Of a DNA stretch of 64,000 nt, positions 11,230 to 21,418 are shown piece by piece (the stretch's first letter is position 1; every line of letters starts with the position of its first letter). This DNA is from Tomocerus qinae (lineage: Eukaryota; Arthropoda; Collembola; Entomobryomorpha; Tomoceridae), in assembly GCA_020055645.1 (NCBI GenBank), contig CM034546.1, positions 78,926,001-78,990,000 on the forward strand. The letters are read 5' to 3'. The translations under genes and the position numbers were made by a program. The notes beneath the pieces were generated by a model. The model was not told where the DNA came from, made no database searches, and worked only from the letters and a program-made list of their open reading frames with translations.

Positions 11230-12100
11230 TATAATATATGCCTGTTCCTTAGAAGCAAAATTCGCAAGCCCAATTCCTCTAAACCACCGAAATGAGTCGT
11301 TTCATATTATTATTACATCAAATCAATAATATAAATTTACATAAGAAGGCTGAATGGTGAGTGGTGTTTGAATGGAAATGATTAGCGAAAGTGGACGAAA
11401 TTTCGTATTAAGTAGCATTTCAAAACTTCTAATCCCAATATAGGTTTCCCACATTTGGTGACCGGTCAAATTAACATGAATAGGTATTGAAATGATTCCA
11501 ATACCTGTCTGTGTTATCCTGGAATTGTGGGAAACGTCTATTGGTTCTGCTATATGGAATGGACAAACTTATATTTAACATTTTTTAGTAAAGTTGGGTT
11601 TAATTTTTTATTAATTACCCTCTTGATTCCTTTGTGCCAGTTGGCACACCTTTTTGTGTAATTAAATAACTGTACTTGGAGCCATTACTTATTCTTTAAA
11701 AATATTTATTCGTTAACTGTACTCATGGGATTCTTATTTTTCTGATTTTAAAAGAGATTTTTTTGATGACTGTGGATTTTTTTTTCAAAAATTGAATCTT
11801 TTATTGTTTTCTGTATTTGATGCTACGATCTACTGCTTATTATTTTGGTTTAGGAAATTCCTTTTTATCAGGAAGTTGGGGTGGCAGCTAATGTTTCCAA
11901 CCACTGTAAAAAATAAAAGTATATTAATTAAATGTACTTTGTATTTACAAAGATAACACAATAACCTAAGGGATATTTTCGAAATTGTTTTATTACTAAT
12001 GTTTGTTGGCCTACCGAATTTCTCTTGAGTGCTAGGGTTGCCCCTTAGCTGGGTTCACTATCTTCATATTATGATCATTTAAATATTTTAGCCATGTCAA
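11230..12100. other. upstream of the R2-like element, no gene seen
   Basis: AT-rich with no supported exon. Part of it may be the 5' untranslated region of the retrotransposon beginning at about 12101, but no boundary or promoter signal is visible. Confidence 0.4.
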
Positions 12101-14839
12101 ATGTCATATGATTCTACTACTAATTCGTTTATTGTCGATGAAATCATTATTGATGATCTTAATGATAAAATCAACAGTCAAATTTCCAACATTAACAAAC
12201 AGTTGGAAATTTACAATGAGATCCTTGATAAGATTGTAGAAGCATTCGATCCTCTTGAATTTGACGAATGTGTTGAAAACATTGTAATTATATTGAAAGA
12301 TGCTAACACTAAACTCCCTGGACCTAAACATCCTGCAGTAAAATTTTATGAAGCAAGAAAACGTTACTCGAATTCAAAAAATCCTATTCGAACTTCAAAC
12401 AGAGCTAGACGTAAAAGAAGAGAAAAATATAATTACCAATTGATGCAGCACCTGTACTATAATCAACGAAAAAGATGTGTACATAAATTGATTAATGAAG
12501 ATGACAGTCAATGTTACATTCCAATTGATGTCCTTCATGATTCTTTTACTAAGCGATGGAGTTATCCTAATAACTGTAAAAGGGTTTTTTATAATCATGT
12601 GGATTCTGATATACAAACAAGTATTGATGAAGAATTCTTTCCGATTATCAGCAAAGAGGAAATCAAAACTTCAATTTCAAAAATTAAGAGTGACTCATCA
12701 CCTGGTCCTGATTTAATTTATCCAAGATGTTTGAAATTAACTGACTGTTCTGAAGTCATTGCTAAAATTGCTACTATTATGCTTAAACATAATTTTGTTC
12801 CCTCATGTCTTCGCGAAGCTAAAACTATTCTAACATATAAGAAAAAAGGTGATAAAAATCTTCCCGAAAATTGGAGGCCTATATCGGTGTGTTCTGTGAT
12901 CCGTAGAGTTATCGAAAAAACTTTTGATACGAGAATTCGGAATTGGATCACTTTTAATCCTCGACAAAAAGGATTCATTCATCAGCCTGGCTGCCATATA
13001 AATACAACAATTCTTGAGGGATGTCTTAAAAAAGCTATCAAAGAAAAATCTGATCTTGTTGTCCTATTACTTGATGTGGAGCAGGCCTATGACAATATTG
13101 GACATGAACATACAAAATACAGTTTGGAAGAGATTCCTATGCCTTCGGCTTTGAGAAAAATTGTTTTGTCTTTACAAACTAACAATTTTACAAGATTACG
13201 AGTGAATAATAATATTTCACAACCTATATTTTTCAAACGAGGAGTATTTCAATGATCGCCACTCTCACCAACGTTATTTAATGTCGCCATAAATTATGTT
13301 ATAAATTTACTTTCTGAACCGGAAATTTCATCCCATTATGGATTCAGCCTGGACAAATCGTTACCCAACTTATCTGTATTAAGTTTTGTTGATGACACCG
13401 CACCAATAGCTAAATCAAGATTAGCTGCAAAAGAACTTTATGGTATTGCTGAAAATGCGTTCAATGAATCTGGAATGAAGATTAGTAGCAAGAAATCAAC
13501 TGCAATTATTATTACTGATGGCATGCTATCTGAAACTGATCTTGAAGTCTACGATGGCATTTTTATTAACTCCCTCAAAGAAAATGAATCTGTCAAGTAC
13601 TTAGGTGTTAATTACAAACAACAGATTATGTTTGATGAATCCAAGATAATATGTAAAATCAAATCATCGCTTTCAAAACTAATATCATCCAATATGTTGC
13701 TTCCTGATCAAAAAGTCAATATTATCAACCAATATCTCTGGCCCGTGATGGTCTATCCCCTTCAAACATGTCCTCTATCTAAATTAAAGTTGACATTTCT
13801 TCGTGATGTTGATAAGATAATAAGGAGCTCATTTAAGACTATTCTTAACGTTCCGGATGATATTCTTTCGTCAATGTTATATTCTCCTAGAAAATGGAAG
13901 GGTCTAGAACTGCCTAAATGTGAGTGGAAAGCTTATGTTCAACTATTTAACATCTGTGAGACCTTGTTGAATCAAAAGGATCCGTACATTTTCTATAGTA
14001 GAAATTTGTTGAAGGAAAGTAAGGTGTGCCTTGAAAAGTTGAATATAACTGTTGAAGATATGGACCTTGCCCGTTTACAAAAGCCTAAAGTGAAATCATC
14101 AAAACTCTTACGTGGCATTCTCCGTGAACGTGAATTTGATAACTGGTCAGCGTTAAAATCTAAAGGAAAGGGAGTTTGTTTATTTAAGGAAACGCCTTAT
14201 TCAAATTTCTGGATAAATGACAGAAAAGGACTGACATCTTCTGAATGGACTTCTGCCATTAAAATGATTGGTTGTGTTGCTGCCGTTAATTCTGTTCCTG
14301 GTAGGAATTTCAACACTAACCGTTGCCGTTACTCTATGTGCAACGAGATAGAAACCTTGGGTCATGTGTTGGGTTTCTGTCCAAAATCAGAATTACTCAG
14401 AAACAATCGTCATCACTCTGTAAGAAGTATAATTGCTGATGCTTTTCGGGAAAAAAAATATGAGGTGTATGAAGAAGTTCACTGCAATTCTGACTCCGGG
14501 TCACATAGAAGGGTTGACATTCTTGCTATTGACGGCAAACAAGGATATATCATTGACCCAACAATTAGATTGGAATCGCAAGAAGATCAACCTCTAAATG
14601 TTAATGTAGAAAAAAAAGACATATACGAACCCTGTATTAAGTACTTTATGCAAAAGTATTCCTTAAAAAATATTGAGGTTATAGGGTTGTTGATCGGATC
14701 TCGGGGAACGATACCTTCTTTCTTTGAGCAGTTTAGAAAAAGATTTTCTTTGCCGAAGGAATTGACTGAAGATATAGTTCTTTCAGTTATACGTAATTCT
14801 GTGGCAATTTTACATTTTCATCTCTTTACTACTATATAA
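12101..14839 (+). pseudogene. R2-like (restriction-like-endonuclease) non-LTR retrotransposon with one in-frame stop
   Basis: A single frame of 913 codons is interrupted once, by TGA at 13253-13255. Seen: a basic pre-RT region, RT motifs (WRPISV, motif A in LLLDVEQAYDNIGH, and the FVDD catalytic motif). C-terminal to them are a C-x4-C-x7-H-x4-C knuckle (CRYSMC ... GHVLGFC) and an endonuclease-like core with R-V-D and I-I-D-P-T. RT, then zinc knuckle, then endonuclease is the order known for the R2/R4/NeSL group. The stop lies where the family has a conserved glycine just before the PLSP motif, so one base change could explain it. N-terminal zinc-finger or Myb DNA-binding domains were not found, so the 5' end is probably missing or lies in another frame. 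Otherwise the frame is clean, which points to recent death. Confidence 0.85.
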
Positions 14840-15060
14840 CACAATACAATCCATATTTATTCACTATTTATCTTGTCTATACTTATATACACAAGTTAAT
14901 AAGGTGTAAATATATGTAAAATTATATCATTTTAAATGTTTTACCATGTTAGATTTTAATATATTGTAATTGTTTAATACTGTGTCATTTATGGCAAATC
15001 TTAAGTGTAAGATCAGTTGACAATAAATGTCTATCTCTCTCAATGTTTCATATAGATTAT
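14840..15060 (+). other. 3' tail of the R2-like element and flank
   Basis: AT-rich non-coding sequence directly after the stop codon, with an aataaa at 15022-15027 and then a short tctatctctctca stretch. It plausibly includes the element's 3' untranslated region, but its end cannot be defined from one copy. Confidence 0.4.
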
Positions 15061-15082
15061 TTATATAGTTTATATATATAAT

Positions 15083-15210
15083 TGGTTTATTTGCTAAAGA
15101 TGCTAATTTCCATCCAGATGGAACTTGGTTTTATGCATACACACTTGCGCGGTGATAAGATTAGAAAGTCACTGTTGTGCGACGTGGTAGTTGAAACTCC
15201 TTCTTTCATC
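15083..15210. repeat. interspersed repeat, uninterrupted copy
   Basis: Shares ordered blocks with 15512-15733: ttggtttatttgc, ggaacttggtt, atgcatacac and cactgttgtgcgacgtggta. This copy lacks the 106-bp insertion found in the other, so it shows the pre-insertion state. Confidence 0.75.
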
Positions 15211-15242
15211 ACGACTATATAAACATAATCGGAATTCTTGTA

Positions 15243-15341
15243 TGTACGGATGTTTGTTTGTTGCATGTACGGATGTTTGTTTGTTGCATGTACGGATGTT
15301 TGTTTGTTGCATGTACGGATGTTTGTTTGTTGCATGTACGT
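15243..15341. repeat. 23-bp minisatellite, four copies plus a partial
   Basis: The unit is tgtacggatgtttgtttg plus ttgca, in identical copies starting at 15243, 15266, 15289 and 15312. The absence of divergence suggests recent expansion. A single related unit is visible near 10238. Confidence 0.9.
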
Positions 15342-15392
15342 TTTAAAACAGAATGGTCTAAGTTATGAATATTACTCGGCCACCGTACCGTT

Positions 15393-15490
15393 AATTAATG
15401 TTTTCAATAATGTATCCCAACGCATACCTCCATGTACTAAATTTAACACATGAAAGTATGCGTTGGGGTACATAATTGAAAACATTAATT
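15393..15490. mobile_element. short hairpin MITE
   Basis: The left arm ttaatgttttcaataatgta with tcccaacgcata pairs with tatgcgttggggtacata and attgaaaacattaa on the right. About 20 unpaired bases sit in the middle. The outer bases match those of the 10903-11052 element. Confidence 0.75.
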
Positions 15491-15511
15491 CAAAATGTAC
15501 CGACAACACAG

Positions 15512-15733
15512 TTTGGTTTATTTGCAAAACATGCTAAATTCCTGGAACTTGGTTTCAAGCACGTATCCAGGAATTTGGCCTAGGGGGGCACACCAAAATA
15601 TATTAGTAAAATTATTGGGAACTTAGGGGGGGCGGGCCCCCCCTCTGGATACGTGCTTGCATGGTTTAATGCATACACGCTCGCGCGATGATGAATGTCA
15701 CTGTTGTGCGACGTGGTAGCTAAAACTCTTGCT
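15512..15733. repeat. interspersed repeat, copy interrupted by a nested insertion
   Basis: Second copy of the 15083-15210 repeat. The homologous sequence is split after ggaacttggttt by the element at 15556-15661 and then resumes at atgcatacac. Confidence 0.75.
15556..15661. mobile_element. 106-bp nested hairpin insertion with target-site duplication
   Basis: Begins caagcacgtatccagg and ends with cctctggatacgtgcttg. It is flanked by tggttt on both sides (15550-15555 and 15662-15667), a six-base target-site duplication. The uninterrupted copy at 15083-15210 confirms the empty site. The interior has runs of G and C (gggggg ... cccccc). A degenerate relative may lie near 37360-37415. Confidence 0.82.
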
Positions 15734-17700
15734 TCAATTAAATATACCGGATGGAGTATAAGCTAATAGGAGGTTAAAAATATTTTACGTCTTAAATAGA
15801 AAAGATAAGTTTATTCTTAAATAGAAAATAATCAGAGCGGGATGAAGTGGCAGACTATTTTATTGTTTCGAATGTGTAAGTTTTTAATTTGCCACTTTTA
15901 TATGTTAACGCTTTCAGCTAGGCAGGATATTTATTATCATAAAATTATGACTTCTAATATAAAACCCCTTTTCATTTCCATACATTTCCCAGTTTTCACG
16001 ATTTTTACAGGTGACTATCAAGTTGAGGTGGGTGGATATTTATCAATACAAAAAGGTATGGTAAAAGTAAATAGGTGGGTGGATACAATAAATTATAATT
16101 TAAAAAATATTCAATTTTCTAATTGAGCGATTGGCGCTACATTGCCAATCAAGGCTAACTTAGCCTCAAAATGGTCCATTGTCAATTAATAGCAGTATAT
16201 GCTAAAGGTCGTTCAGGGTTCCGTAAACCCTGAGTCAAGTATTCATAGTGGTTAACCGGAGTAATTTGCCCATACCCACATTTCAATTTAAAAACAAAAG
16301 TTGACCTTAGGTCGAACTAAAACGAAGTTTTGGAACATTTTTTGACTCTTTATCAATGTAAAAAAGTCTACCTCTGCCCCACCAAATTAGAAACCGTGAA
16401 AGGGGCAATTGGAATTAATATAAAAATATATGTAAATCTGAAATACATTCTATCCATCCTACAATATTTCCCCGGAGTACACACTAGCTTTATTTATAAC
16501 AGGGTCTGGGCCCTGTGACCGGCTAGTCTATTATAAAAACGGTGTAGCAAGAACATAAAAGTATTGTCGGTTGTGCGTCATTCATATGTCGTAGTAAACC
16601 TTATCAAATATTTTTGGAGAATTATGTAATCATAAGCCCTGAATATCACGAAACACGACGAAGAAAACTCAATACATGAAATGGTTTTCTACCATATATA
16701 TCAAAGTGGTGAAATCATTGTGAATATGTTTTAATCCTACACAGTCCATTGAATCCGTTAAATATTTTATAACATAAGGTACATATTATTATATTTGCTT
16801 CGCTGACAAAAGTTCTATTTGCGTTTTTAATGCATATTGTTCTGTCTGCTGTATGATATATATCTGCTTACCCGTGCCACGACAAAATGGGTTACAATGG
16901 CAACCAAAGTTTTCAAACTGGCTATAAAATGGCTTTTTATGTAATTATTTCATGAGCATTTGATCCTAGGCAAAAAATTAATCAATAGGTCGAATAGTTC
17001 CCGATTTATTAATGTTTGGTCAAAAAAGTTTCTGGTTTCCCATTTCCCATACTGCTCAGTGTAAACGATTGTCAAGTTTCAGCTAACCTTTTTTGACACC
17101 ACTGAGCTCTTGCATCGTGTCCTGGGTGGTAATTGTCCCACGTCCCGTTGTAAAATTTTAGTTGCTACCGTCGGTACCAAAAACTTCCTATGTAAAATCA
17201 GAAAACGGTATTCCGGGATTTTAGTAAGTGTGAAATCCACAGCATAAAGTATCGTATTTCATAATATAGTTTATATTTTCACTCAAAATTTTTGTAATTT
17301 TAAGTTTACTGAAAATCTGTTCTGATACATTGAATCAGCATAATTTTATCTTTTCTTTGATACCTCATTTGCTGTTTTAGGTCAAGGATCAAAGGATTTT
17401 AGAATCCTAGGGTCCTTGCCTAATTACAGCCTATAATCTATTATACTATTTGAAAGTTGCATGTCCACGTATGTGTAGCCCGATGACTCATCGTATTGCT
17501 TGCTTTGCTTTCCTTTCACTCCGCTCACTCAGCCGAAGCCAAAAGTTCGGCGGAGCCTACGCTGAAACTATAGAACAGAATTAGTAGGTGCCAAAGGTTC
17601 GGCGGAGCCTAAAGTGCTATGATACTTCTATGCTGTAGTGCTATTGTACAACTACCGAGTACCCAATCTTATTTAGTTGAACATGAATACAACCAACACC
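15734..17700. other. no gene seen
   Basis: About 2 kb of AT-rich sequence. Small local hairpins occur near 16130-16180 (gattggcgctacattgccaatc). Short frames at 15842-16126 and 16330-16518 have no domain or splice support. Near 17530-17610 a gttcggcggagcc motif is repeated twice. Confidence 0.4.
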
Positions 17701-17720
17701 TGACCATTGTCGGAGCACCA

Positions 17721-17975
17721 TTCGAATTCCTCCGAATAAATTCGAGTACCTCCGAATAAATTCGAGTTCTTCCGAATAAATTCGAGTTCCTCCAAAAAAA
17801 TTCGAGTACTTCCGAATAAATTCGAGCATCTTCAAATAAATTCGAGTTCCTCTGAATAAATTCGAGTTCCTCCGAATAAATTTGAAGTCCTCTGAATAAA
17901 TTCGAGTTCCTCCGAATAAATTTAAAGTCCTCTGAATAAATTCGAGTTCCTCCGAATAAATTTGAAGTCCTCTGA
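17721..17975. repeat. 20-bp minisatellite, about 13 copies
   Basis: Tandem copies of ttcctccgaataaattcgag with variants (acttccg, tcctctg, tttgaag, tttaaag). Variation increases toward the right end. Confidence 0.9.
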
Positions 17976-18850
17976 AAATTTGAGTTCTAAAATATATATC
18001 GGTGTTATTTTAGTCTTCCTATCGAGCTTATAGAGCCACTCAGTCTGTCCGTACCCACAATAATTTTCAAATGGATTGACGGATATGACCAAATTTGACA
18101 AAAACAATGCTTTATGATTATTTCTACTGGGTATTATTTGAAAATTATTTCTATTGATTCTGGAATATTGGTTCATTTCATTGGTTTTGAGATACCGCCC
18201 CCTCACTTTGACTTGATTTTGATAGTCCAATTAGAAAATAGGCAAAAAAAGTTTGAATTGTTGCCAGATAGTATTAAATATGTCACATTGGTTCTAACAA
18301 ACTTAATATTTTATAATAAGGCATTGAAAAACGGAAATATAACTTACTCTCGAAATTTATCATACACAGCGATTTCCGGACGGACAGACAAAAATAGTAT
18401 TAGTATACAAAGCATATATACTAATTTGAATAAAGCAAATAAAACTAGGAAGTGGTGGGATAGGAACGAAATTTATCTATTTCGGATTTATATTCTATTT
18501 TACAGTTATTAATCGAATTCCTATTAATTTTGATAGACACCTTACTTTGATTTCATTAAGATTTTTATAGTGAATAATAATCTACTTTGTCTTTATTTTG
18601 AATTGGATGGTCAATATTATTAATCTATTTTAATTTACTTTGATTTCTGTTGATTTTAATTAATTAATGTACTTTTACTTTCAATTTCTATTCATTTTGA
18701 TATTTAATCAGTCTATTTACAATTTCTTAGCAAATTCGACTTTTTCTTAATAATATTGATGTACTTTTACTTTGTATCCATATTGATAGTCAATATTAAT
18801 CTATTTTCAATTTATTAGCACTTTTCGACTTCCTTCAATCTGCTACCTTA
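17976..18850. repeat. interspersed repeat related to 32460-33600 in opposite orientation
   Basis: The block with gagcttatagagccactcag and tgtccgtaccc matches, in reverse complement, the gacggacatacggacagact and ctataagctcg block near 33540-33585. The T-rich part after 18540 holds decayed versions of the ttgattttctgttgatttt unit that is tandemly arrayed near 32.5-33.1 kb. So the same composite element is present twice, inverted. The frame at 18114-18512 lies across it and is not supported as a gene. Confidence 0.55.
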
Positions 18851-19371
18851 CACGTACACTTTTCGTTGCTTTTTCAACGAAATATTCGAAGTAAAATAGG
18901 TACAAATATTGAATTTGGAGAACGTGAAATTGCCCTGTCAATTTGTAGACACGAATGAGGTGTGCGATCTTGCGTTGTTCAACTATAGAAAAGGATATTT
19001 AAACAAAGTCTGTGTCCCATAATTTTAAACCGGCCATTCATTTTACTTTGCTTTCGGATGTTTCACATTGTAAGTCAAAACGAAATGTTTTACCCAAGGA
19101 CGGGAGTAAGTATATAATTAAACGTATAGAAAAATTGCAAAATGACTAATGCACGGTGTGCAGAAGTTATTGAAACCTAGACCTAAAACTTGATGGCCAA
19201 CATAGAAATGAGGCTGGTATTATTAAAAAAAATATATTTTTCAATTATCTAATTATCACCTAACCACCATTCGAAATAAGCTAGATTCCTTTGTGTGAAT
19301 TTATTCACATTTTTGTTACCGCCAGGGTTTATTGACGGGCTCGTACATATGTATTTCAATGAGCCATGTAT
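18851..19371. other. no gene seen
   Basis: AT-rich sequence between repeats with no supported exon or RNA gene. Confidence 0.4.
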
Positions 19372-19555
19372 TGTATCACTCACTGGTTTCATATTGTATC
19401 ACTCACTGGTTTCATATTGTATCACTCACTGGTTTCATATTGTATCACTCACTGGTTTCATATTGTATCACTCACTGGTTTCATATTGTATCACTCACTG
19501 GTTTCATATTGTATCACTCACTGGTTTCATATTGTATCACTCACTGGTTTCATAT
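19372..19555. repeat. 23-bp minisatellite, eight exact copies
   Basis: Eight uninterrupted copies of tgtatcactcactggtttca plus tat. Because 23 is not a multiple of three, all three forward frames are open through the array, which creates three spurious overlapping frames. Near-zero divergence implies recent expansion. Confidence 0.95.
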
Positions 19556-19854
19556 ATTATAGTAGTTACTGGTTCTCAGTGAACCAGTGAGTGACTGTCT
19601 GTATCTATATGGACAATGGTTTTTTCTTATAGTTATACTAAAATATTATTTAACTAATTGATTGATAAGTGTCAATAATGTGAACTTTTGTCCTACTTCC
19701 CTTTGAATGTATGATTTTGTGTCAGTTCCAGACGTCCTAATTATGTAATTACACTCTGGTAACTGACCGTTTTGTTCTATGTATGAAGTGAAGGTCGAGT
19801 CCTACCTAAATGTTGAAGGTAACTGTGTCAATGCTCAGGTTATATATACCTGTG

Positions 19855-20450
19855 ACTTACCTGTAATCTTTGTACACTTCTCTCTTGTCCTTAGGTGACT
19901 ACACTTCTTCTTTGTAAATAAATTCTCTGCAATTTAAACGTTCATTTTCTCTAGTCTCAATTTCCCCTCACAGTTAGCTCATTTTTACCATTTTGCCATC
20001 ATATGTGTGGAAACCTTTTAGATTATTCCTAACGATTTTTGAACTTTGTGTTGAGAACACATAGCTAGGTTATAGCTTTTTCTCAGTAAGTTCTAAGTTG
20101 TAAAAATATATAAAAAAAATTTCATTAAAAAGAGGAAAGAAAATGAGAGTGTACATTAGGCGCTTTTTTGAATTTGTGGAACGATGTTGACAAAAATTCA
20201 AAATATATTTACTACATTTATTTTCATACTCTATCAAAATTTTAGCTAAAGAAGCGAAAAGCTATCCTAGCTACGCGTTCTCAACACAAAGTTCATGAAA
20301 TTCGTTAGGAAAATCTAAAGTTTCTTAACTAAAATGATTGCAAAAGTGTAAGATGAGCCTAGCCGAGGTGTAGGGAAATTGAGACTGGAGATAGACGGAG
20401 TGCATAATAAAGTAAGTAGAGTGTACAGAAGAGAGAGGTGTGTGTATGTT
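19855..20450. repeat. long imperfect inverted repeat, each arm over 200 bases
   Basis: The left arm (about 19855-20092) and right arm (about 20236-20450) share many blocks on opposite strands, such as gagactagagaaaatg-like, aactttgtgttgagaac, gattattcctaacga-like and gtctcaatttccc. The centre (20093-20235) is unique. The left arm contains an aataaa (19917) and looks LTR-like, so two LTR-type ends in head-to-head orientation, or one large foldback element, would both explain it. Confidence 0.6.
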
Positions 20451-21418
20451 ACAGGAAAGGAGTGTTTCCGGATAAGGGCACTTCACTTAGCTGTTTCAAA
20501 CTTTCAGAACTCATGGATGATATTGTTGGAAAGATCATTTACGACTTTTGAGTTTGAGGTATCTTTAGTTTCGGAGATATACCTGTCTTTGTAAGGTCCT
20601 TTAACCTATCTAAATACAAGGGAAAAGATTTTGAATGTTATGCACCCACTCGAGATTAGGGATTCGCACTGTCAGACATTTTAATGCCCCTTCCCTTTGA
20701 ACTCTTTAGATAGTTCCAGGGCCAGACGTACATAAACTTGGGACAGGTAGCCCGTGCAGCTTTCTAATCCTGATCCACATAGCTAATCGGACTACTTTGT
20801 CGTCACCTGGTTTTCGTTGTGGTGTCATTTCGAATCACCTTGATATAAATGGTTACATGATAGAATAGGAACTGTACACTAACAACTGTTGGCAATTTAA
20901 TTGGTGTAGGAAGTGGGATGGTGTATCCTAGAAACAAAATTCAATGATATATTGAAAAATGGTCAGCCCAACATGTTTGCCTGAATTTCAGTGGTTTATA
21001 GCCAATGTTGCCCTTCTTATCAGATACTCTCTATTGCACAAACCGGACATATACAAAATGCCTAGGATATATGTAAAATTAAAAACCAAAATTTTGATTT
21101 GTAACGGACCTAACCTAATCTAAATCAATCAAACTTACATCTAAGTACATTTGACAATCAACAAGTTGTTTTAAGTGTGAATGTGCAGCGATAATGCAAA
21201 TAATCATATTTAGTAAGCGTACCCTAATAAGATAAGAAATTTATTCCCTATCCCAGATCATGACTTAAAGTAACGTTAATAGTATATTGACGCAATGGAA
21301 CGAGTAACGACGCCAAATTAGCTCAGATCAGAGGGGAACGTTATTAGTTTTAAAATATTGAGTTTCCTTCCAATCCTCGAAACAAATAGGTCTACATTGT
21401 AGAACTAAGTTTAAGAAA
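20451..21418. other. no gene seen; upstream of the death-fold gene
   Basis: No domain or splice-supported exon was found. The promoter and any 5' untranslated exon of the gene starting at 21419 would lie here. Confidence 0.4.

Noticed and set aside
17721-17975. CRISPR-like array
   Set aside because: Units are contiguous 20-bp repeats without unique spacers, in a eukaryotic genome; ordinary minisatellite. The same holds for the arrays at 1.0, 15.2, 19.4 and 32.5 kb.
19295-19590. Three overlapping plus-strand frames with repeated HWFHIVSLTGF-like peptides
   Set aside because: They are translations of a 23-bp exact minisatellite in three frames; no splice signals or domains.
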